Source of the DNA: Salinilacihabitans rarus
GTDB lineage: Archaea; Halobacteriota; Halobacteria; Halobacteriales; Natrialbaceae
Assembly: GCF_024296665.1 (NCBI RefSeq)
Contig: NZ_CP100762.1
Coordinates: 868,001 to 932,000 of the forward strand
Reading direction: 5' to 3'
Length of the DNA stretch: 64,000 nucleotides
Positions 37,406 through 44,891 of this stretch are shown here, in pieces. The translations under genes were made by a program, and so were the position numbers. Every line of letters begins with the position of its first letter. Within the stretch, counting starts at the first letter, position 1. Under the pieces are notes generated by a model. The model did no database searches, was not told the origin of the DNA, and saw nothing but the letters and a program-made list of their open reading frames with translations.

Positions 37406-38179
37406 ATGGTCAACAGTTTTGTCATTTCGCTCAGTAGTATCGTATTCGTGGCGGTGGGGCTGATCACGTTGAACAAGGGCCGTACGGCGCGGGCCGAAAG
37501 CACCCGGATGGAGGAAACCGAGACGACGACGATCCACAACCTGAAACCAGGGCCGGTCGAGGTTAAGGGGACTGTACACGGGACCGACGATGCGACCCTC
37601 CAGCAGTCCCCCATCGACGGGACGGAGGCGTTAGCCGTCCACGTCGAGGTCAAAGAATTGCACTCGGACGGCAACGGCCCGGGCAACTGGCAGACCATCT
37701 TCGAGGACCAGACGGCCGAACCCATGTTCATCGACGACGGTACCGGCGAGGTACTGGTCGACCCCCCGGAAGACGGCGGGTTGAACCTCGATCAGTCGGA
37801 ATGGAGAGTCGAAGCCGGCGACGACCCGCCGGAAGAGATCCGCACGTACGTCGAGAACGAGCCCGCACTCGATCTCCCGGATGGCGTCGACATCGGTCCA
37901 TTGAGCACCGGCGAGCGCCGGCGCTACCTCGAGGGCACACTCGAACCGGGCGAGGATGTCTATCTCCTCGGAACCGCTAGGGAGACCGAGGCGGGCTGGG
38001 ACAATCGCGAGTACGTAATCGACGAGCCGACGTCCGATTGTGACTTCATCCTCTCGGACAAGTCGGAGGCCACGCTGATAGAGGAGGGGCGGAGCAGTGG
38101 CCTCGTCTTCCTGGCCGCTGGCGCGCTCATGACCGTGATCGGGCTGGCTTCACTCGTCTCGCCATTCCTGTCGGTATAA
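37406..38179 (+). CDS. GIDE-domain membrane protein
   Basis: A 257-residue protein with an N-terminal membrane helix (residues 3-21), a soluble domain of about 190 residues and a C-terminal helix (about 233-254). The soluble part contains 'GPVEVKGTVHG' and 'RYLEGTLEPGEDVYLLGTA', the pattern of the GIDE/BAM domain known from mitochondrial E3 ligase MUL1 and many prokaryotic membrane proteins. No RING domain is present. Role unknown. GC is lower than in glmS. A leaderless-type promoter precedes it. Confidence 0.8.
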   Translation: MVNSFVISLSSIVFVAVGLITLNKGRTARAESTRMEETETTTIHNLKPGPVEVKGTVHGTDDATLQQSPIDGTEALAVHVEVKELHSDGNGPGNWQTIFEDQTAEPMFIDDGTGEVLVDPPEDGGLNLDQSEWRVEAGDDPPEEIRTYVENEPALDLPDGVDIGPLSTGERRRYLEGTLEPGEDVYLLGTARETEAGWDNREYVIDEPTSDCDFILSDKSEATLIEEGRSSGLVFLAAGALMTVIGLASLVSPFLSV

Positions 38180-38370
38180 TAGCAGCTGTCACTACTTCTG
38201 ATGCGGAATCGTTCGTCGACGACCAGGGAGTCAACCAGTGTTTCAGTCTCTTCTTCACTGTCGAACCAAGCCATATCAGTACAGCTTTCGGCGCAATGGA
38301 GTCGTGTCCCACGCCCCCCTGACTTGATCTGTAGGGAGCAACCGTACTGTGATCCAGAATTGTCCGACAT
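38180..38370 (-). pseudogene. Possible gene fragment (coding-like, no own stop)
   Basis: On the minus strand an ATG at 38370 opens a frame that reads like protein for about 63 residues ('MSDNSGSQYGCSLQIK', then Cys-containing 'HCAESCTDMAWFDSEEE' and 'LVDSLVVDERFRI'). It does not stop in the gap and runs antisense through the end of the GIDE gene to 37960. Acidic, Glu-rich composition is better than expected by chance, so it may be a truncated small Cys protein. I cannot name it. Confidence 0.3.
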
Positions 38371-38402
38371 AATTGTGTACTCGTTACAGGAAAACCCCGC
38401 GT

Positions 38403-39530
38403 ATGCTTGCCCTCCAAAGTTCACCACTTTCGCTTGGTCCCCCAGTCGCCGTACTCATCACGCTCGTTCTCATCGGAAGTCTCGTCGGAGCGGTAGGAAG
38501 TGCGGTAGCCCGCCGTCTCCCGAATCCTGTCGGAAAGTACCGCCTGCTGTACGGGGCCGTGCTCTTCCCGTTTACATTGCTATCCTACGGCGTTCTGGCC
38601 CTCCTCGGGTTCGGTCCTGCGATCAGAGCCCTCTTTCCCACTGGTTCGGGTTTCCTCAGCAGCATCCTCACCGATTTCATCACCTTTCTCGCCACAGGTT
38701 TCGTCTGGCTCGTGGCCTACGCACCCACGATACGTGGCGTCCGCGACGTACGAGATGTGGAGGTGACAACGAGCGCAGCTCTTTCGAAGATGGGGCGATA
38801 CGTAATCGGATTGAGCGCCGTCCTCGCAGTCGTGATCGTCCCGCTTCAAGCAATCCCATCCGAATCATCTCCCCTCGTCTTGGCAGTTGGAGTTGCGGCC
38901 ATCGCCATCATTTTTCTCTACGCTTCTCCGTGGCTCTTTCTGCTACTCCGCCCAACACGGGAACCAACCGAAGACGTCGCTAGCCGAATTGCGACGCTCC
39001 GTTCCAGAGCTGGCCTCGACGTCCGGGATGTCAGAGTCCTCGACACAGACGACGAACAAACAGCTAATTCGCTCGTCCGTGGTCCACCGAACTATCGCCG
39101 GCTGTTCCTCACGAGTACGTTCCTAGATCTGCTCGACGATAAGACTGCAACTGCACTCTTGGCGATCGAGGCAGGGCGGCTCGACACTCGCGTCTTCGAA
39201 ATCAGAGTAAGTACTGTGATCGTGGCTGGCATCGCCCTCATTGCGTCTCTGACCGGGGTTGGGTCAAGATGGCTCTTACTCGGGCTCTCGGTCAGCGTAC
39301 TACTCTTTGGGTTCTGGCTGTCCCGGCGACAAATCCGGGCAGCCGACGAATACGCCGCCGAACGGGTAGGCGAATCCGCGCTCTCGGACGCCCTCAATCG
39401 ATACGCCGGCGTTCACGCAATTGAACCAACCCGTCGACGATTCCCGAACCCGCTATCAGCCAACGTTCCTCTTGGCGATCGAATTGATCGGGTCAGTACG
39501 TCGACTGATGCTGAAGAGATAGACAGCTAA
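38403..39530 (+). CDS. M48-like membrane protein lacking the zinc-binding His residues
   Basis: A 375-residue protein with four N-terminal membrane helices and two more near 270-305. The soluble middle follows M48 (HtpX/Ste24) metalloproteases closely: 'NSLVRGPPNYRRLFLTSTFLDLL' order, then 'LAIEAGRL' exactly where HExxH should be, and 'ADEYAAERVG' at the third-ligand site. In the motif both His are replaced (I255, R259) while Glu256 and Gly258 remain. It is therefore likely to be a non-catalytic homologue. I start at ATG 38403. GTG 38373 is possible. GC is lower than in flanking core genes. Confidence 0.75.
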   Translation: MLALQSSPLSLGPPVAVLITLVLIGSLVGAVGSAVARRLPNPVGKYRLLYGAVLFPFTLLSYGVLALLGFGPAIRALFPTGSGFLSSILTDFITFLATGFVWLVAYAPTIRGVRDVRDVEVTTSAALSKMGRYVIGLSAVLAVVIVPLQAIPSESSPLVLAVGVAAIAIIFLYASPWLFLLLRPTREPTEDVASRIATLRSRAGLDVRDVRVLDTDDEQTANSLVRGPPNYRRLFLTSTFLDLLDDKTATALLAIEAGRLDTRVFEIRVSTVIVAGIALIASLTGVGSRWLLLGLSVSVLLFGFWLSRRQIRAADEYAAERVGESALSDALNRYAGVHAIEPTRRRFPNPLSANVPLGDRIDRVSTSTDAEEIDS

Positions 39531-39557
39531 AGTAGTAGAATCGAACTCGTCTGGCGT

Positions 39558-40025
39558 TCACTTCCGTGTTTTACTGCCAGCGAGCCGCCCGGCCAGTCCA
39601 AGCAGTATCAGCCCCGAAACGCCCGTAATAACGACCGGTTCTATCGGGGTATGGGTCGTTCCGGAAAATTTAATTCCCCACTCTATCCAGTGGATACCGA
39701 CTATACCGAGGGCACCAGCCACGCCGAGATGCCACCCGGTATGGTAGCCGTCGGTTGCCCAGCGGTGAACGAGGTGCGCACCGGCGGTACCGACCAGTCC
39801 GAGAAGAAAGAGTTCTGCGATAAAAACCACTGGCTCAACCGCTTCCGGGTAATGCAGCCCCAGTATCGTGGTAACCCTCTTCGGATTGGACGGAAAGAGA
39901 AGCGACCATCGCCACGGGCTTTCGAGCGTGTCGAGTGGAGCCGCCGCTCGAAGACCGTACACCCCTGCAAGGAGTACCGTAGCGAGAGTGGTATTCCGGA
40001 TAAACGAGCTCCACCGTGTATGCAT
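39558..40025 (-). CDS. Small polytopic membrane protein
   Basis: A 155-residue protein with about four membrane segments ('TLATVLLAGVYGLRAAAP', 'PVVFIAELFLLGLVGTAG', 'LGVAGALGIVGIHWIEWG', 'PVVITGVSGLILLGLAG') and a short basic C terminus. No motif is recognised. ATG at 40025 lies about 25 bases after a TATAAC box, which favours it over the adjacent GTG at 40028. It belongs to the lower-GC stretch between glmS and glmU. Confidence 0.75.
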   Translation of the reverse strand: MHTRWSSFIRNTTLATVLLAGVYGLRAAAPLDTLESPWRWSLLFPSNPKRVTTILGLHYPEAVEPVVFIAELFLLGLVGTAGAHLVHRWATDGYHTGWHLGVAGALGIVGIHWIEWGIKFSGTTHTPIEPVVITGVSGLILLGLAGRLAGSKTRK

Positions 40026-40180
40026 CACCCATATTTCAGTCTACTATGTTATAATTCTTTGTCTGTACGTAGTGGTCAGTAACGTCGCAAATCGAGTCGA
40101 ATCTCGTGGCACATTCGCGCCTCGTATTCAACACGACCGCTGAAAACCGTCACCGGCGGAGGATTTCAACAGGGCCGTTT

Positions 40181-41362
40181 CTACCGGTCCCGGCCGACCG
40201 TCTCGCCGGGGGTCGTCGTCGCGCCCGCCGACAGCCTCAGCCCGGGCGTGAGGCTCGTGTTGATGCCCGTCTTGACGCCGTCGCCGGCGACGACGCCGAA
40301 CTTGCGCCGGCCGGTCGAGACGCGCTCGCCCTTGACGGTGAACCGGACGGCGTCGTCGTCGTGGCGCAGGTTCGCGACGGTCGTGCCGGCGCCGAAGTTG
40401 ACGTCCCGGCCGAGGACGCTGTCGCCGACGTACGAGAGGTGGCCGACGGTCGCCCCCCGCGAGAGGACGCTGTTTTTCACCTCGACCGCGTGGCCGACCG
40501 TCGAGTCCTCGCCGAGCAGCGTCGCCCCGCGGACGTAGGCGTTCGGCCCGACGCTCGCCCCCGAGCGGACGAGCGCCGGCCCCTCGATCACGACGCCCGC
40601 TTTCACCGTCGCGCCCGCCTCGACGACGACGTCGCCCTCGAGGACCGCCTCCTCGCTGACGTCGCCGTCGATCCGCCGCTCGAGGTCGCCGAGTTTCCAC
40701 TCGTTGGCCGCGAGCAGTTCCCACGGCCGGCCGACGTCCAGCCAGCCGTCGAGGGTGACCGGCGAGACGGCGTACCGGTCGATCACGCGCGCCAGCACGT
40801 CGGTGATCTCGCGCTCGCCGCGCTCGCTGGCGGGCACGTCGAGCCACTCGCTCGCCTCGGCGGGGAAGGCGTACGCGCCCGCGTTCGCGAGGTTCGTCGG
40901 CGGGTCGTCGGGCTTCTCGACGATGTCGGTCACGGCGCCGTCGGCCGTGCTGAGGACGCCGTAGTTACGGGGGTCGTCGACCTCGACGGCACAGACCGCC
41001 GGCGCGGCGGAGAAGAGGCGATCGATCGCCGCGGGGTCGTAGAGGTTGTCGCCGTTGAGCACCGCGAACGGCCCGTCGAGGTGCTCGCGCGCCGCGTTCA
41101 CGGCGTCGGCCGTCCCCGCCCGCTCCTCCTGGACGGCGTACTCGACCGGCACCCCCCGGTACTCCGGGCCGAAGTACTCCCGGACGGCGTCGGCCTCGTA
41201 GCCGACGACGAGGACGACCTCGTCGGCCCCGGCGTCGACTGCCGCGTCGACGGTGTGGGCGACCAGCGGCCGGTCGGCGACGGGCAGCATCGGTTTCGGG
41301 AGCGACTCCGAGAGCGGGCGGATGCGCGTTCCCTCGCCCGCCGCGAGAACGATTGCGTTCAT
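40181..41362 (-). CDS. glmU: Bifunctional sugar-1-phosphate nucleotidylyltransferase/acetyltransferase (GlmU-like)
   Basis: A 393-residue protein. Residues 1-230 are a nucleotidyltransferase with the motif 'LAAGEGTRIRPLSESLPKPM', 'LNGDNLYD' and 'GWLDVGRPWELL'. The rest is a left-handed beta-helix of hexapeptide repeats ('VEAGATVKAGVVIEGPALV', 'GATVGHLSYVGDSVLG'), as in archaeal enzymes that acetylate GlcN-1-P and then make UDP-GlcNAc. With glmS and glmM nearby that is the best reading. dTDP-glucose synthase-type activity is the alternative. The TATA box at 41389-41397 places the start at or near ATG 41362, not the ATG five codons upstream. Confidence 0.9.
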   Translation of the reverse strand: MNAIVLAAGEGTRIRPLSESLPKPMLPVADRPLVAHTVDAAVDAGADEVVLVVGYEADAVREYFGPEYRGVPVEYAVQEERAGTADAVNAAREHLDGPFAVLNGDNLYDPAAIDRLFSAAPAVCAVEVDDPRNYGVLSTADGAVTDIVEKPDDPPTNLANAGAYAFPAEASEWLDVPASERGEREITDVLARVIDRYAVSPVTLDGWLDVGRPWELLAANEWKLGDLERRIDGDVSEEAVLEGDVVVEAGATVKAGVVIEGPALVRSGASVGPNAYVRGATLLGEDSTVGHAVEVKNSVLSRGATVGHLSYVGDSVLGRDVNFGAGTTVANLRHDDDAVRFTVKGERVSTGRRKFGVVAGDGVKTGINTSLTPGLRLSAGATTTPGETVGRDR

Positions 41363-41377
41363 CAGTACTGCGTACAT

Positions 41378-41719
41378 CCAACACGGGCATAATTATACAG
41401 ATGGTACTGTCCCCCGAAACCGCCGCCTGCGGCGACTTTCGGGGGTCGTCCCCCGACGTCTCCCGCCGGCCGGGGTCGACCCGCGTTCGGGACCGACCCC
41501 GGACGACGACCAGTGCGGGCCGCCCGGTCGCCCCCGAACCGCGGCTGAAAGCCGGCATTTCTTCAGGAAAGACTGAATTTCTCCGGGACGTGAACGGGGT
41601 GTGCGAGACTCGCGTCCCCGTTCGCGCAGCCGAGTTTCACGGGTGAACGAGTCGTTACGGTCGCGCCGTTGCAGTTATGCTACCTATAGTAAATATCGTA
41701 CTATCACTATCCGGTTGTG
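41378..41719. other. Intergenic region with two long hairpins
   Basis: Between divergent glmU and the 41720 gene. TATAATTAT (minus, 41389-41397) serves glmU. Hairpin 1 spans 41411-41445: CCCCCGAAA pairs with TTTCGGGGG, and GCCGC/GCGGC is nested inside. A further GGGGG/CCCCC pair overlaps it at 41441-41454. Hairpin 2 spans 41592-41623: GAACGGGG pairs with CCCCGTTC with GCGA/TCGC nested inside. A TATA-like CTATAGTAAATA lies about 40 bases before the 41720 start. No protein gene is supported. Confidence 0.6.
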
Positions 41720-41929
41720 ATGTCGACGGAACCAACCGACGCGAAGTGGACCCCCATGGCGTCCTCCCGGAAGACGACCGCTCCCCGGTGTGTCAACTGC
41801 GGTAACCAGGTCACGCGGCAGTTCGCCCGCGTCTTCGGCGACAACCGCGACGTCGTCCACGCCTGTCCGGAGTGTTCGACGTATCGTGAGATGAAGACCT
41901 CCGACTTCATCCCGGAGGAACTGCGGTAA
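41720..41929 (+). CDS. Small zinc-ribbon protein, DUF7563-like
   Basis: A 69-residue protein with Cys pairs RCVNCGNQV and ACPECSTYREM. The first half 'RCVNCGNQVTRQFARVFGDN' resembles a widespread haloarchaeal family (DUF7563, from memory). ATG 41720 follows a GTG at 41717. Role unknown. Small zinc-ribbon proteins like this may act as partners in transcription or RNA complexes. Confidence 0.82.
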   Translation: MSTEPTDAKWTPMASSRKTTAPRCVNCGNQVTRQFARVFGDNRDVVHACPECSTYREMKTSDFIPEELR

Positions 41930-42001
41930 CCCCTCGCTCGGCCCTCCCTTTCTCGGCGGCTCCCGTCGCGTTCGATCCCGTCCCCCCGAGCGACGCGGGC
42001 C

Positions 42002-43318
42002 TCAGCCGGCCGCGTCGGCGACGAGCGCCGTCGCCGTCTCGTACAACTCCTCGGCCCGGCGCTCCTCGCGTGCCTCGGCGGTGACGCGGATCACCGGCTC
42101 CGTGCCGCTGGCGCGCAGGAGGAACCAGCCATCCCCGGCGTCGACGCGCACGCCGTCTAACGTGTCGACGTCGTCGTACCGGTCGAGCACGCGCTCGCGA
42201 AGGCGCTCGACGACGGCGGCCTTCTCGTCGACCTCGATCGAGGTCCGCCGGATGGGGTAGGTGTCGACCGCGCCGACCAGCGCCGACAGCGGCCCCCGCT
42301 CGGCGACGAGTTCGGCGAGCCGACAGGCCGCCAGCGGCCCGTCCGGGCAGAGCGTCTCCTCCGGCCAGATCCACGCCCCGCTTGGCTCGCCCCCGAAGAC
42401 GACGCCGTCGTCGGTCGCCCGCTCGGCGACGTAGACGTCGCCGACCTTCGTGCGGGTCAGCGACGCGCCGCGGGCCGTCAGGGCGTCCTCGACGGCGAGG
42501 CTGGTGTCGACCGGGGCGGCGACGCGGTCGCCATCGCCGGCGGCGTCGCAGGCGAGCAGCGCGAGCAGCGCGTCCTTCGGGACGAACGTCCCGGTCTCGT
42601 CGACGGCCATCGTCCGGTCGGCGTCGCCGTCGTGGCCGATCCCGAGGTCCGCGTCGGTGTGCTCGACGACCGCCGCCAGCATCCCGAGGGTCTCCCGGGT
42701 CGGCTCGCTCGGCCGCCCCGGGAAGGTGCCGTCGGGCTGACCGTTCAGCGTCGTCACCGAACAGCCGAGGTCGTCGAGGACCGACGCGGTGATCTCGCCC
42801 GCGCCGTTGCCCACGTCGACCACGACCTCGAGCGGTTCCGGGAGCGAAACCGCCTCCCGGATCCGGCGCGCGTGGTGTTCGATCGCCCCCTCTCGCTCGG
42901 CGCGCGCGCCGAGGTCGTTCCACGGCCGGAGGTCGTACTCGTCGGCCTCGACGCGCCGTGCGATCGCCGCCCGCCGGTCGGGGCCGAACGCCTTCCCCGA
43001 GGGGGTCCAGAGTTTGATCCCGTTGTCCGTCGCCGGGTTGTGCGAGGCGGTGACGGCGACGCCCGCGTCCGCGTCGAGCCAGCCGACCGCCCGGGCGATC
43101 GTCGGCGTCGACGCGACCCCCACTTCGAGGACGTCGGCGCCGGTCTCTCGCAGGCCGGCCGCGAGCGCGTCGACGAGCAGGTCGCCGCTCTCGCGGACGT
43201 CGCGCCCGACGACGACGCGTTCGTACCCCTCCGATCCCACCGCCCGCCCGACCGAGAGGGCGAGGGCGGCGGTCACGTCCTCGCCGACGGTCCCGCGGAT
43301 GCCGCTCGTTCCGAACAT
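42002..43318 (-). CDS. glmM: Phosphoglucosamine/phosphohexomutase
   Basis: A 438-residue alpha-D-phosphohexomutase. It begins MFGTSGIRGTVGEDV, has the phospho-Ser loop TASHNPATDNG, the metal loop GHDGDADRTM, the sugar-binding FGGEPSGAW and the C-terminal phosphate loop RASGTEPVIRV. The glmS and glmU neighbourhood points to conversion of GlcN-6-P to GlcN-1-P, though archaeal enzymes often accept several sugars. I chose the MFGTSG start over the ATG 13 codons upstream because it is the family start. Confidence 0.93.
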   Translation of the reverse strand: MFGTSGIRGTVGEDVTAALALSVGRAVGSEGYERVVVGRDVRESGDLLVDALAAGLRETGADVLEVGVASTPTIARAVGWLDADAGVAVTASHNPATDNGIKLWTPSGKAFGPDRRAAIARRVEADEYDLRPWNDLGARAEREGAIEHHARRIREAVSLPEPLEVVVDVGNGAGEITASVLDDLGCSVTTLNGQPDGTFPGRPSEPTRETLGMLAAVVEHTDADLGIGHDGDADRTMAVDETGTFVPKDALLALLACDAAGDGDRVAAPVDTSLAVEDALTARGASLTRTKVGDVYVAERATDDGVVFGGEPSGAWIWPEETLCPDGPLAACRLAELVAERGPLSALVGAVDTYPIRRTSIEVDEKAAVVERLRERVLDRYDDVDTLDGVRVDAGDGWFLLRASGTEPVIRVTAEAREERRAEELYETATALVADAAG

Positions 43319-43600
43319 GGCGGACGGTCGCCGCCGTGGACGGTTACTATGTGGCAACTAAAACGGCTCCCGGCCGGCGTCGGACGCTCGATCCGGCCGT
43401 CGGAACCGGTCACGGGCCGCCCGCGACCGGGTTAGCGCCCCCCTAGATTTCTGAACGATCATCGCCGTACTTACGTCGACGCGCCGTCGTTCCGACCGAG
43501 GTCAACGGCGTCCGGTCCCGCGACGTCGTCGCGGTCGCGGTCCCCGGCCGGAGCCACACGGCGCCGCCGACGCGGCGTCCGCTCCCCACCGACAGCCACC

Positions 43601-43861
43601 ATGAGCGCAACCGACCAGGAGACGGACGGTAGCACCGAGCAGCGAGACCCCGCCGTCGGGGACCTGCCGCCGAGCGCGAAACTCGTCTACAAGGTCCTCG
43701 AGTACGAGGGGGCGATGACCCAGGAGGGCATCGCCGAGGAGTCCCGGCTCTGTCCACGGACGGTCCGGTACGCGCTGGGAAAACTCGAGGATCGAGAACT
43801 GGTATCGAGTCGGGTCAGCCTCGAAGACGCGAGACAGTCGGTCTACCGGCTGGCCGACTGA
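43601..43861 (+). CDS. Winged-helix transcription regulator
   Basis: An 86-residue DNA-binding protein: an acidic N terminus of about 20 residues, then a MarR/TrmB-type winged helix ('SAKLVYKVLEYEGAMTQEG', 'LCPRTVRYALGKLEDREL', wing 'RQSVYRLAD'). No sensor domain. It converges on the acyltransferase/phosphodiesterase operon and might regulate a neighbour. Nothing in the sequence proves that. Confidence 0.85.
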   Translation: MSATDQETDGSTEQRDPAVGDLPPSAKLVYKVLEYEGAMTQEGIAEESRLCPRTVRYALGKLEDRELVSSRVSLEDARQSVYRLAD

Positions 43862-43880
43862 CGAGGCGGTTCGAGTCGGC

Positions 43881-44891
43881 TCACCGGATCTTCTGGTAGC
43901 GATCGATCAGCAGGTCGATGCCGAACGCGCCGGCGGTGATCGTGTAGTGGGGCTCCAGCCGCGGGTTGAACTTCGCCTTGTACCGGTTGATACTCGGGAC
44001 CCCGGCGCCGACGAGGTCGTAGCGGTCGATCCCGTCGCGGAGGCCGTCGCGCATGACGTACCAGTCCAGCAGGTCGTTGATCGAGAGGTCGACGTCGACG
44101 TCGGGTTTGACCCCGCCCTGCCAGCGGTAGCGCGTCGTCTCGGACTCGGCGACGAGGATGCCCCCGAGGAACTCGCCGTCGGACCGACAGACGTACGGCC
44201 GGATCGTCCCCTCGGGAAGTCGTTCGTACAGCGAGCGGGCGAACCACGCGCTCAGGTGGAACGGCCGGTTCTGGTTCTCGTAGCGCGTCCGCACCTGCTC
44301 GACGATCCGCTCGACGTCGTCGCCGTCGCCCTCCGTGACGACGTAGTCGTCCTCGGGGGCGTTGCGGACGTTGCTGCGGGCGTCGCTGCTGAACCGCCCG
44401 AGGAGGTCGTCCTCGGACCCGTCGAGGTCGACGACGTAGGTGTAGCCGGGTTCAACGTCGTAGTCGTTCCAGGTGAACGGCCGGAGGTCCTCGAACTCGG
44501 CGACGACGAACTTGCTGTACATCGGCGACAGTTCCTCGTCGATCCACTCCAGACAGCCCTCGACGAACCGGCGCGTCCGCCGGTCGGCCTTGCGCTGTTT
44601 CAGCTTGTCGACGTTCAGCAACGCGGGGCCGAGGTAGCACGTCCACGCGTACGGCGGCGGCGAGAACGCGCCCCTGATCGGCCCCTTCCGGTAGGCGAAG
44701 ACGGGGAAGAGCCCGACCGCCTCCTGACCCTTGAAGCCGGCGAGGGCGTGGGCGGTCGTGTTCGTCTCCTCGGCCTGCAAAGCGAGGGCCTCGGCGCGGT
44801 AGAAGGGGTTCGTCCCGCGGGAGCGTTCGACGTAGCGGTTCCACTCGTCGGCGTCCGTTTCGAGGTCGAGTTCCCTGACGTCGACGCTCAT
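43881..44891 (-). CDS. FemAB/GNAT-like acyltransferase
   Basis: A 336-residue protein of the lipid II/FemAB-like GNAT group: N-terminal 'DADEWNRYVERSRGTNPFYRA', central 'FPVFAYRKGPIRGAFSPP', and a C-terminal GNAT half with 'FLGGILVAESETTRYRWQGG' and 'LDWYVMRDGLRDGIDRYD'. Such proteins occur in archaeal polysaccharide gene clusters and transfer acyl or aminoacyl groups to cell-surface molecules. The start overlaps the stop of the phosphodiesterase gene (ATGA), so they form one operon. The frame open to 46853 is not real. Confidence 0.85.
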   Translation of the reverse strand: MSVDVRELDLETDADEWNRYVERSRGTNPFYRAEALALQAEETNTTAHALAGFKGQEAVGLFPVFAYRKGPIRGAFSPPPYAWTCYLGPALLNVDKLKQRKADRRTRRFVEGCLEWIDEELSPMYSKFVVAEFEDLRPFTWNDYDVEPGYTYVVDLDGSEDDLLGRFSSDARSNVRNAPEDDYVVTEGDGDDVERIVEQVRTRYENQNRPFHLSAWFARSLYERLPEGTIRPYVCRSDGEFLGGILVAESETTRYRWQGGVKPDVDVDLSINDLLDWYVMRDGLRDGIDRYDLVGAGVPSINRYKAKFNPRLEPHYTITAGAFGIDLLIDRYQKIR

